7,781 nt of DNA, taken from contig JAEYUL010000055.1 of NCBI GenBank assembly GCA_023432565.1, positions 1 to 7,781 of the forward strand, written 5' to 3'. This document shows positions 1-5,949 of this stretch, one piece after another. Positions within the stretch are counted from its first letter, which is position 1. Each line of letters opens with the position of its first letter. This DNA is from Actinomycetes bacterium. Its GTDB lineage: Bacteria; Actinomycetota; Actinomycetes; Actinomycetales; Cellulomonadaceae. The notes under the pieces are model-generated. The model made no database searches. It was not told the origin of the DNA and was given only the letters and a program-made list of their open reading frames with translations. Both the position numbers and the translations under genes were made by a program.

Positions 1-16
1 CGTCGTTGTTGACGGG

Positions 17-877
17 TCAGGTCGCTGTGGTGTGTAGGGATTCGGGGTCGGCCCAGGTGCGGGCGACCTCGGTGGGGGTGCGGTAGGCCAGCCCGGAGTG
101 CGGGCGGTGGTGGTAGGTGTCGATGTAGGTCGCGATCTCGTGGCGCGCCTGTTCGATGGTTTCCCACTCGGTGCGCCAGGCGCAGCGCTTCTTGAACTGC
201 CCGAACCAGGACTCGATGAACGCCTGGGACTCGGGGTCGCGGTAGCCGCCGCGGCGGTGGGTGATCCCGCGTGCGGACAGGTGCTTGCGGAAGCCCCGCG
301 AGGTGAACTGCGACCCGTTGTCGGTCCCGAGCGTCAGACGCCCCGGCGTGACCGATCGCGCGAGGACAGCGCCCTCGACGCAGGCGATGGCTTCGTCGGT
401 GCGGGTGCGCACGTCCAGGGTCCAGCCGGCGACTTCCCGGGTGCAGCAGTCCACGGCGACGTGCAGGTAGACCCAGCCGTGCGCCGCGGTCCAGACCTTG
501 GTCATGTCCAGGTGCCACAGCTCGTCGGGGCGCCGCACCCGGAAGTAGCCGGGTCGGCGGCGTCGGTCGGTGTTCCGCGAGCGTTGCAGCAGCCCGTGGG
601 CGCGCATGACGCGTTGCACGCGTTTGCGGTTGACCGGCTCACCGAGCGCTCGTGAGGCCAGGGCGGCGACCATCCGGGTGCCGTCGACCGGGTTCGCGCG
701 GGCGACCTCGACGATCGCGTCGTCGCCTGGTCGACCGCGGCCCGGGCCGGCGCCTGGTGGGCGGCGCGAGATCGGTCGGTAGAGCGCCTGGCGGCTCACG
801 CGAGCGACGCGTGCGACGACGGCGGGTTGGCGCCCGGTGGCGATCACGGCGCGGGCCCTGGACACCCGGGTGCTCAC
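17..877 (-). CDS. IS3-family transposase OrfB (DDE integrase core)
   Basis: This is the catalytic subunit of the IS3 transposase, 286 aa when started at the GTG at 877-875. That GTG overlaps the TGA of orfA (GTGA). The frame is open further upstream, to 1090, but that part runs antisense-like across orfA and has no recognisable content, so I chose the GTG. Residues about 40-110 contain the HTH_21-like region (NPVDGTRMVAA, NRKRVQRVMRAHGL). The rve core follows: D124 in WHLDMTKVW, D186 in GTDNGSQF and E222 in FIESWFGQFKK, with 35 residues between the second D and the E and a K seven residues after the E. This is the textbook DD(35)E signature. The frame sits at -1 relative to orfA, so an OrfAB fusion by programmed frameshifting is possible. 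A run of five G (plus-strand 897-901) within the overlap is a weak candidate slip site. All catalytic residues are present, so the protein is probably functional. Confidence 0.92.
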   Translation of the reverse strand: MSTRVSRARAVIATGRQPAVVARVARVSRQALYRPISRRPPGAGPGRGRPGDDAIVEVARANPVDGTRMVAALASRALGEPVNRKRVQRVMRAHGLLQRSRNTDRRRRPGYFRVRRPDELWHLDMTKVWTAAHGWVYLHVAVDCCTREVAGWTLDVRTRTDEAIACVEGAVLARSVTPGRLTLGTDNGSQFTSRGFRKHLSARGITHRRGGYRDPESQAFIESWFGQFKKRCAWRTEWETIEQARHEIATYIDTYHHRPHSGLAYRTPTEVARTWADPESLHTTAT

Positions 878-1185
878 GTCCAGTCCCGCGAGAGTTCCCC
901 CGCGATCTCCAGCTCGTAGGTCTTGCGCCCCAGGGACCGTTCCAGGGCGGCGACCTTCTTCTTCAGTTCCACGACCTCGACGTGCTCCGGCGTCCGGGCG
1001 TTCGATGACGCGAGGGCGGCCTTGCCGCCCTCGAGCAGCTTGTCCCGCCAGGAGTAGTAGAGCGTCTCGGAGATCTCGTACTCGCGGCACACGTCCCGCA
1101 CGGACCGGTCCCCGCGCAACCCCGCGAGCACGACTTCGGTCTTCTGCTCCGGCGTGAACTGCCGGTACTTGCGCTTCTCGCTCAT
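874..1185 (-). CDS. IS3-family transposase OrfA (HTH DNA-binding subunit)
   Basis: OrfA is 103 aa and starts with MSEKRKYRQFTPEQK, the typical opening of IS3-family OrfA proteins (HTH_Tnp_1 family). Residues about 8-50 form the helix-turn-helix that recognises the element's ends (VRDVCREYEISETLYYSWR). Residues about 68-98 (VVELKKKVAALERSLGRK and onward) have the heptad hydrophobic spacing of the leucine zipper that mediates OrfA and OrfAB multimerisation. The ATG at 1185-1183 is preceded by GAGGAGGGCTG, a strong Shine-Dalgarno about 6-9 nt upstream. The stop overlaps the GTG of orfB by four bases. The length and order are normal for the family, and nothing is missing. Confidence 0.92.
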   Translation of the reverse strand: MSEKRKYRQFTPEQKTEVVLAGLRGDRSVRDVCREYEISETLYYSWRDKLLEGGKAALASSNARTPEHVEVVELKKKVAALERSLGRKTYELEIAGELSRDWT

Positions 1186-1250
1186 CAGCCCTCCTCGGGC
1201 GATCGAGCGACCATCGTCCCCAAGCCCGACGGCTCAGGGAAGTGTCAACG

Positions 1251-1432
1251 AGCCAACGGGGTCCTCGTCAACGGGCCTGGCCGCCGGGAAGTCCGGTCCC
1301 TCGACGCGTGAGCAGCAGCTGGAGGCCGAGGTCGCCGACCTGACGCAGGCGTTGGGTGAGGCTGCGGTCGAGCTGCGGGCGTGGAAGAAGTCTGCCGAGG
1401 GTCGCCTGGGCCCTTCGAGGACCTCGAGGTGA
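1251..1432 (+). pseudogene. Truncated IS3-family orfA, C-terminal part
   Basis: About 60 codons in one frame end in TGA at 1430-1432. The segment STREQQLEAEVADLTQALGE followed by AAVELRAWKKSAEG is a charged, heptad-patterned helix like the leucine zipper at the C-terminus of IS3 OrfA proteins. The DNA-binding N-terminal half is absent: upstream of about 1251 the sequence belongs to the other IS3 element. The frame runs on through that element to 1154, but this part is not a real start. The stop codon overlaps a GTG at 1429-1431 that opens orfB in the -1 frame, the same GTGA junction used by the intact IS3 element beside it. Confidence 0.6.
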
Positions 1433-2377
1433 TCCGCACCGACGCGGGCATGCCGACCACGAGGTTCTGCGCGCTGATCGGCGTGCCCGAGCGGGACCTG
1501 GCGCCGCCACCAGGCGCGCGCCCGTGACGGCGCCCGGGGCTAGGGCCCGTGGCCGCGCCCGGCCCGCGAGAACGTGCGCGACGCCGCCCGTCGGCACGCG
1601 TTGGCGCACCCGGCGTGGGGTCACCGCAAGGGCTGGGCGATGTGCCGCCACGACGGGCACCGGGTGTCCCAGGCCAGCGTGCTGCGGCTGCTGCGCGACG
1701 AGGCACTGATCCTGCCGGCGGCCTACCAGCGTGAACGCCGCCAGCTCGCAGCGCGCCGCAAGGCCGCGTTCGCGACCGAGCCGACCGGGGCGAACCAGGT
1801 CTGGCAGCTGGACTTCTCGGAGTTCGAGACCACCACCGGTGGGACCTGGCGCATCGCCGGGTGCCGGGACTACTGGTCCAAGTACGAGCACCCCTGGCAC
1901 GTGTCCCCGACGGCGAACCAGCACGACGCGATCACCGCGATCGAGCTCGCCCTGGACGACTACCAGGACCTGTTCGGGCGGCCGCTGCTCGACACCTGCG
2001 CCCGCGACGAGAACGGCAACATCATCCCGGCGGTCACGATCGTGACCGACAACGGCGGACCGTTCCGCAGCTTCCGGTTCGAGGCGTTCATCACCACCCA
2101 CCCCGAGCTACGCCACGTCCGCACCCGGGTGCGCACCCCGGGGCAGAACGGCTCACGTGAACGCGGGTTCGGGTCGCTGAAGTACGAACGGCTGTTCCTC
2201 GAAGAGATCGACGACGTCCTGGACCTCGTCGCCCACGCCGAGGACTACCGCACCGAGTACAACACCGTGCGCCCCCACGAGGCCATCGCCTGGAACCGAC
2301 CCCACGAGGTCCACCTCGGCCTCGCCGACCCTCTGGTCCCCAACTTCCCCAACCCCGAAATCCTGCCAACTGCTTGA
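1429..2377 (+). pseudogene. IS3-family orfB, broken by a frameshift and a stop
   Basis: The reading begins at the GTG of the GTGA overlap and gives VIRTDAGMPTTRFCALIGVP followed by ER. It then needs a +1 shift near 1491-1498 (GCGGGACC, one G too many) to continue as TWRRHQARARDGA. The same frame then meets a TAG at 1541-1543. After that it is open to 2377: ENVRDAARRHAL, AHPAWGHRKGWAMCRHDG, and then the integrase core with D at 1811-1813 (WQLDFSE), D at 2048-2050 (VTDNGG) and E at 2159-2161 (SRERGFGSLK), and a K seven residues after the E. The spacing between the second D and the E is 36 residues. All three catalytic residues survive, but they sit downstream of two lesions, so an active full-length protein is unlikely. 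The in-frame GTG at 1574 could at most start a fragment of 267 aa lacking the N-terminal region. Confidence 0.82.
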
Positions 2378-2386
2378 CGCGGGACA

Positions 2387-2889
2387 TGCTCGCTGCCGCG
2401 CCCGTGGGCGCGCCAGCCACCGCCGTCGGGGATGCGTGCGACCTTCTTGACGTCCAGGTGCAGCATGTGACCGGGGAAGCGTGCCACGATCTTGCCCGCG
2501 ACCCGGTTGGACGAGCCGTCGGGGTCCAGGTCCTTGCGCCGGTTGATGCCCAGCCGTACCAGCCAACGTCCCACGGTCGCGACCGAGATCGTGTGCCCGG
2601 CCGCGGTCAGCTCGCGTTGGATCTGCCGGGCCGTCCACTTCCGTTCCCGACGCCAGGCCTCGATCAGGTCCACCACCTGCGCCGGGATCTGGGTCGGGCG
2701 GGCGAACGGGGCACTGGACCGGTCGACCAGACCCGCCTCACCCTCGACGTCGTAGCGGGCTTTCCACTTCGACAGGCACGCCCGCGAGACGCCGGCCTCG
2801 GCGGCGACGTGCGCGATCGGACGGTCCTGGCAGCGCTCGATCAGGCGCAGCCTGCCGGCAGGGGTCAACGGGGCGTTAGCGTGGCTCAT
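2387..2889 (-). pseudogene. IS481-family transposase, truncated after 168 codons
   Basis: The protein starts MSHANAPLTPAGRLRLIERC at the ATG 2889-2887, with AAGAAGGA 12-19 nt upstream as a somewhat distant ribosome site. Residues about 1-60 form a helix-turn-helix (VAAEAGVSRACLSKWKARYD, then EGEAGLVDRSSAP). Residues about 65-115 form a second HTH_32-like domain (RRERKWTARQIQRELTAAG). The integrase core begins at about residue 140, where HMLHLDVKKVARIPDGGG carries the first catalytic aspartate (D146). Coding agreement with the family ends after GRGSE, exactly where the IS3 end begins, so the second Asp and the Glu are lost. Family members are usually well over 300 aa. The residual open frame beyond the junction (to 2245) is read through antisense IS3 sequence and means nothing. 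It cannot be catalytically active, but the DNA-binding domains remain. Confidence 0.88.
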
Positions 2890-2994
2890 GAGGGGTAGGT
2901 CCTTCTTCGGCTGGACGGTTGCTCGCACTTCCATCCTGCCGCCGGGGACCTACCCCTCGCTCACACCCCGAGCGTCACCAACCTCATGAGCCAC
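2881..2994 (-). promoter_or_regulatory. Nested inverted repeat over the IS481 transposase start
   Basis: Read on the minus strand, GTGGCTCATGAG (2994-2983, near the element's end) and GAGGGGTAGGTCC (2958-2946) are complementary, in nested order, to one continuous 22-nt stretch (2902-2881). That stretch includes the transposase ATG at 2889-2887 and begins just after AAGAAG of the ribosome site. The 13-bp and 12-bp pairings share three bases of the second arm. The loop between the inner arms is 43 nt, and the two upstream segments are separated by 24 nt. A transcript entering from outside the element would contain all parts and could sequester the start codon. A transcript starting inside 2903-2945 would not. 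Control of this kind is known for IS10 and IS50; applying it here is my inference. The pairing itself is directly visible. Confidence 0.6.
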
Positions 2995-2998
2995 AACA

Positions 2999-3004
2999 GC
3001 TAGA
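2999..3004. other. IS481 target site (NCTAGN) over the zinc-ribbon stop codon
   Basis: GCTAGA lies directly outside the ...CCACAACA terminus of the IS481 remnant. The CTA at 3000-3002 is the TAG stop of the minus-strand zinc-ribbon gene. Because the CTAG would belong to the target, insertion here leaves the reading frame and stop unchanged. The duplicate copy cannot be checked, since the other end of the element is missing. Confidence 0.55.
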
Positions 3005-3467
3005 AGAGCCAGACCAGGAGGAGGGTGACGGCGGCCGTTGCGGCGGCGGTCAGGACGACGACCCACCATGTGTCCGGGTGGTGGCAGGGGATGAGCTGCG
3101 GGGGCGCCTGCACGACGACGACGGGGGCGGGTGGCGGTGGTGCGGCCGGGGGAGCGGGCGGTGGTGGGGTCATGCTCGACCCGCACCGCACGCACGTGAC
3201 CGCGACGGGTGTGTTGAGCTCGGCGCACACGGGGCACGCGAGCGTCGCGGACAGCGCGGACCCGGACGCGCCGGGGGCGCGCCAGCGCGCGTCGTCGGTC
3301 TCCTCGTCGGAAAGCGGTGCGGACGAGGGCCGCGCCCAGAACAGCGGGTAGTCGCACTGCGGGCAGAAGTCGCTCGCGAGGCGTGCGCCGGCCTGCACGT
3401 GGGCGACCGCCCCGCACTCCGGGCACGTCACCTCGAGGGTGTCGCGCGACGCGTCGACGTCCGTCAT
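3000..3467 (-). CDS. Double zinc-ribbon protein with proline-rich linker and C-terminal membrane helix
   Basis: The protein is 155 aa. The start at 3467-3465 is chosen because it overlaps the stop of the tail-I-like gene (ATGA); the longer upstream frame only shadows that gene. Two Cys4 ribbons are visible: C15PEC18...C35PQC38 and C78PVC81...C92VRC95. An acidic segment (SDEETDD, 53-59) lies between them. A proline-rich linker follows (PPPPAPPAAPPPPAP, 101-115), then a single hydrophobic helix at about 134-155 (TWWVVVLTAAATAAVTLLLV) that runs to the very C-terminus. There is no signal peptide, so it looks like a tail-anchored protein with the ribbons in the cytoplasm. As the last gene of a baseplate operon it may tether the injection particle to the membrane or bind cargo. 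A membrane protein (CisA) has been described for Streptomyces contractile systems, but I cannot test homology. The function is inferred, not shown. Confidence 0.85.
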   Translation of the reverse strand: MTDVDASRDTLEVTCPECGAVAHVQAGARLASDFCPQCDYPLFWARPSSAPLSDEETDDARWRAPGASGSALSATLACPVCAELNTPVAVTCVRCGSSMTPPPPAPPAAPPPPAPVVVVQAPPQLIPCHHPDTWWVVVLTAAATAAVTLLLVWLF

Positions 3468-4012
3468 GACGCCATCTCCCCTTCCTCGGCCAGCACGGGC
3501 CACACCGTCCGGCCCGCCACTCGCACCTCCACCTGCACGTGCGCGGGGACCTCGTCGAGCACCAGCGCGAGGAAGTCCGACTCGCTGAGCGGACCCGTCG
3601 AGTCGACCTCGAGCACCGCCCAGGCCGGGTCGTCGGGTGCCGCGCCCTCGCGGTACACGCCGCCGCTCTCGGTGACGTGCACCGGTCCGCCGGAGTACAG
3701 CTCGAGGAGGTGGGTCAGCCCCCGGACCGTGCCGCGCCACTGCAGCGTCTGCGCCGCTGTCCGCAGGATACGTCGCTGGGTCGCGGCCGGGTAGGAGGTG
3801 TCGATGCCGGGCATCCCGAGCCACTCGCCCATGTGCCGGACCATCGCGGGGGGCGTCACGTCGACGTCCGCGAGGTACGGCAGGTTGTCGGCGTGCTGCA
3901 GGAGCGTGCCGGCCTGCTCCTGGAAGATCGAGACGAACCGCACGAAGAAGTCCTCCGACAGCATCCCGTAGGGGAGCTGCCGCAGGAGCCAGTCGTTCGG
4001 GCGGCCGGTCAT
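3464..4012 (-). CDS. Phage tail protein I-like baseplate protein
   Basis: The protein is 182 aa and starts at the ATG 4012-4010, which overlaps the TGA of the baseplate J gene (ATGA). The N-terminal half (GRPNDWLLRQLPYGMLSEDF, then FVRFVSIFQEQAGTLLQHADNL) and the middle (MVRHMGEWLGM, RILRTAAQTLQWRGTVRGL, then THLLELYSGGPVHVTESGG at about 100-118) match the small tail-protein-I-like family (TIGR02242 type). This family accompanies baseplate J in actinobacterial and archaeal contractile systems. A C-terminal beta-rich segment (HVQVEVRVAG) ends the protein. By analogy with P2 gpI and T4 gp7/gp53-type wedge partners it would complete the baseplate wedge beside the J protein. The length is normal. 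Nothing catalytic is expected, and the exact structural role is inferred from family and position. Confidence 0.85.
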   Translation of the reverse strand: MTGRPNDWLLRQLPYGMLSEDFFVRFVSIFQEQAGTLLQHADNLPYLADVDVTPPAMVRHMGEWLGMPGIDTSYPAATQRRILRTAAQTLQWRGTVRGLTHLLELYSGGPVHVTESGGVYREGAAPDDPAWAVLEVDSTGPLSESDFLALVLDEVPAHVQVEVRVAGRTVWPVLAEEGEMAS

Positions 4013-5949
4013 CGCACCACCACGCGGTGGTCCGCGGACAGGAACAGCGCGTGCTCGGCGAGGGTGATGGTCTCGCGGCCGCCGCCGATGCGCCGTCCGG
4101 TGCGCAGGTCGTACTCGAACAGCTGCAGCTCGTCGACCGCCAGCACGCCGTCGACGCCCTCGACCACCTGCGTCGCCGCGGAGGCCGTGAGCGACGCGTC
4201 GAACGGCCAGCCGGTGCCGTCGGGGCCGCCGGTGAGCGGGTGCACGTAGCGGGTCAGGGCGTCGGACACGCGCTGGCGGACCATCGCCGCGGGACGGCCC
4301 GGCAGGGTGCGCACGAGCGCGGCGACGCTGACGCCCTGGTAGAACGGCGTGCCGATCTCGACGGGCACGCCGACCATGCGGCGCTCGTCGATCGAGGACG
4401 CGACCGCGTCGAACAGCGTCGGGGACAGCGCGAAGTCGTCGATGCGGTGCGTGCGCGCGTCGGTGCGGACCTGCGGCACGATCAGGACGCGCACGACGGG
4501 GGAGCCGCTGGTCGCGGCGGGCAGGCAGCGGGCGCGCGCGACCTCGACGGACGCCTGCCGGGTGATCGCCTCGAAGTCCGCGGCGGTGACCGCCCGCTGA
4601 CCGGTGCGCAGCGTCAGCGGGCCGCGGACCTTGGCCTCGGCGACGGTCTCGGCGTCGACGCCTCCCGAGGCGGCGCGCGCGTTGGAGACCGACGAGACGA
4701 ACGGCAGGCCGCTGCGCAGCGACGTCAGGGTGCGCGCACCGACGTTCCCGCGCGCGCCGCCGCCCGTGCGGTAGGGAGTCACGCGGATCTCCGCGCCGTC
4801 GGGCGGGACGGCGCCGTGCTGGCGCACCGCACCGTCGGGGTGCCGGATCGCGGGACCGAACCGGACCTCGCCGGTCGTCGAGTCCCACACCACGTGGCGG
4901 TCGCCGGGCCCCGACGACGCGAAGTCCGGCACCTCGGTCCACCTCTCGGTGACGCCGCGGGCGACGACGAGCACGCCCTCCTCGTCGCGCCGGCGGGCGA
5001 CCGGCGCGCCCGAGACCGTGAACACCTGGCCCGGCTGACCCGTGGAGCGGCCGAGCAGCTCGGCGGGCAGCCGCGTCGAGTGCTCCGCGGGCACGGTCAC
5101 GCCGAGCGCGAGGATCGACGCGCTCGCGACCCGCGGCGACGCGGCGAACGTCGGCTGGCCCGGCTGCGGGCGCTGCAGCCGCACCCGCACCCAGTGCGCG
5201 AGCTGACCGCCGAGCAGCAGCGGCTCGTGACGCTGCGGCAGCAGCAGGAGCACCGACCCGGACTTGTTCAGCCCGCCGGTGGTGTCGGACTCGACGTGGC
5301 ACGCGATCCACGCCTCGCCGTCCCACGCCTCCCACGCGAGCGGGGCGTTCGTCGGGTCCACCCCGATGCCCTCGGCGCGCGCGGACAGGTCGAGGCGCAC
5401 CGCGTACCCGGCGAGGGACTCGCGAGCGCCCAGGTACAGCGCGTCGCCGGGCGTGACCGGGTGCGACGTGAAGCACGTCGCGGACGCGCCGGGAACCGTC
5501 AGGTCCTCCCACACGTCGGTCGCCTGACCCTCGGCGTTGATCGCCTGCGCGGCGACGAGCTCGGGCGGCGAGACGACAGCCTCGACGCTCGTCGAGAACA
5601 CCACGGGCTCCTCGCCGACGGTCGCGACCTCCGTACCCGCGGGCACGTGCACGGCGCGGTCCGCGGGCGCCGACAGCCAGAACGTCAGGTCGGCGTGCGC
5701 CACGGCGGGCGGGAACGGCTCGATCCCGACGAGGTTGAGGAAGTGCACGTACATGCGCTCGGGCACCTGGTTGACCCGGAACAGCACCATCTCGCTCATC
5801 CACGCGAACAGCTCGACGAGCGCGACGCCCGGGTCGGCCACGTTGTGGTTCGTCCACTCGGGCGTGAACCGTGGGATGAGGCGCTTGGTCTCGTCGACGA
5901 TGTCCTGGAACGTGCGGTCGTCGAGGTGCGGGGGGTCGAGCGGGGCCAT
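4009..5949 (-). CDS. Baseplate J/gp6-like wedge protein (putative baseplate assembly protein)
   Basis: The protein is 646 aa with ATG at 5949-5947, sharing one base with the stop of the gp25 gene (TGATG). Residues 36-65 (NVADPGVALVELFAWMSEM, then VLFRVNQVPER) are the hallmark opening of the TIGR02243-type baseplate assembly proteins. Residues 86-125 form a beta-rich domain (LTFWLSAPADRAVHVPAGTE). The core baseplate J region lies at about 355-475: STTGEVRFGP, YRTGGGARGNVGARTLTS (393-410) and AVTAADFEAITRQASVEVAR (453-472). The C-terminus ends in an elongated beta region (YVHPLTGGPDGTGWPF, DELQLFEYDL). The role is the main wedge component linking the spike hub to the sheath, equivalent to Afp11 or T4 gp6. 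A longer minus-strand frame that joins part of this region to the tail-I gene is an out-of-frame artefact, because the real gene ends in TGA at 4011-4009. The protein is complete and has no visible lesion. Confidence 0.93.
   Translation of the reverse strand: MAPLDPPHLDDRTFQDIVDETKRLIPRFTPEWTNHNVADPGVALVELFAWMSEMVLFRVNQVPERMYVHFLNLVGIEPFPPAVAHADLTFWLSAPADRAVHVPAGTEVATVGEEPVVFSTSVEAVVSPPELVAAQAINAEGQATDVWEDLTVPGASATCFTSHPVTPGDALYLGARESLAGYAVRLDLSARAEGIGVDPTNAPLAWEAWDGEAWIACHVESDTTGGLNKSGSVLLLLPQRHEPLLLGGQLAHWVRVRLQRPQPGQPTFAASPRVASASILALGVTVPAEHSTRLPAELLGRSTGQPGQVFTVSGAPVARRRDEEGVLVVARGVTERWTEVPDFASSGPGDRHVVWDSTTGEVRFGPAIRHPDGAVRQHGAVPPDGAEIRVTPYRTGGGARGNVGARTLTSLRSGLPFVSSVSNARAASGGVDAETVAEAKVRGPLTLRTGQRAVTAADFEAITRQASVEVARARCLPAATSGSPVVRVLIVPQVRTDARTHRIDDFALSPTLFDAVASSIDERRMVGVPVEIGTPFYQGVSVAALVRTLPGRPAAMVRQRVSDALTRYVHPLTGGPDGTGWPFDASLTASAATQVVEGVDGVLAVDELQLFEYDLRTGRRIGGGRETITLAEHALFLSADHRVVVR

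Larger units (their letters stand above)
7..1250 (-). mobile_element. IS3-family insertion sequence, apparently intact
   Basis: Two overlapping transposase frames (orfA, orfB) lie on the minus strand with the usual IS3 layout, in an element of about 1.24 kb, which is a normal IS3 size. The ends are tentative. GTTGAC at 8-13, just after the orfB stop, is matched in inverted orientation by GTCAAC at 1244-1249, about 60 bp upstream of orfA. Beyond these six bases the two ends match poorly, and no clear target duplication is seen in the few flanking bases available on the left. The sequence to the right (from about 1251) is the interior of another IS3-type orfA, so this element appears to have inserted into that one. 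The coding content is clear; the exact ends are not. Confidence 0.6.
1251..2386 (+). mobile_element. IS3-family insertion sequence remnant, 5' end lost
   Basis: This is a second, different IS3-type element, on the plus strand. It holds the C-terminal part of orfA and a broken orfB. Its left end is missing because the minus-strand IS3 element occupies that side. The rest of orfA may lie beyond the left edge of the window, across the inserted element. Its right end is placed at CGGGACA, 2380-2386, nine bases after the orfB stop. There the sequence switches to an IS481-type transposase read on the opposite strand, and read inward from that point the end begins TGTCCCGCG, fitting the TG...CA ends of IS3 elements. 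The right boundary is accurate to a few bases. The left boundary depends on where the neighbouring element really ends. Confidence 0.65.
2387..2998 (-). mobile_element. IS481-family insertion sequence remnant
   Basis: This is the 5' portion of an IS481-type element on the minus strand. The outer end is placed at 2998. Read inward from there it begins TGTTGTGGCTCATGAGG, giving the TG...CA type of terminus. Immediately outside is GCTAGA, which fits the NCTAGN target preference known for IS481 itself. The inner end is cut at about 2386/2387, where the right end of the plus-strand IS3 element starts. About 110 bp of untranslated leader separates the terminus from the transposase ATG and contains an unusual nested inverted repeat, listed separately. 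The opposite terminus is not in the window. Confidence 0.75.

Noticed and set aside
17..1090. 357-codon version of the IS3 OrfB
   Set aside because: The first 71 codons overlap orfA out of frame and show no transposase content. The GTG at 877 gives the normal length of 286 aa.
1268..2101. Minus-strand open frame of 277 codons over the degraded IS3
   Set aside because: It is antisense to the DDE transposase remnant and has no recognisable domain.
2946..2981. Transposase promoter with a -10 at TAGGTC (2952-2947, minus)
   Set aside because: The only -35-like hexamer nearby (TTGGTG, 2981-2976) is 23 bases away, too far for a normal sigma-70 spacing, so I do not call a promoter.
2919..3794. Plus-strand open frame of 291 codons across the IS481 end and the zinc-ribbon and tail-I genes
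   Set aside because: It is low-complexity R/G/H-rich sequence crossing an element boundary, antisense to genes with clear motifs.
3000..3824. Longer 274-codon version of the zinc-ribbon protein
   Set aside because: The extra N-terminal part is an out-of-frame reading of the tail-I gene. The overlapping ATG at 3467 and the start of meaningful sequence (MTDVDASRDTLEVTCPEC) fix the start there.
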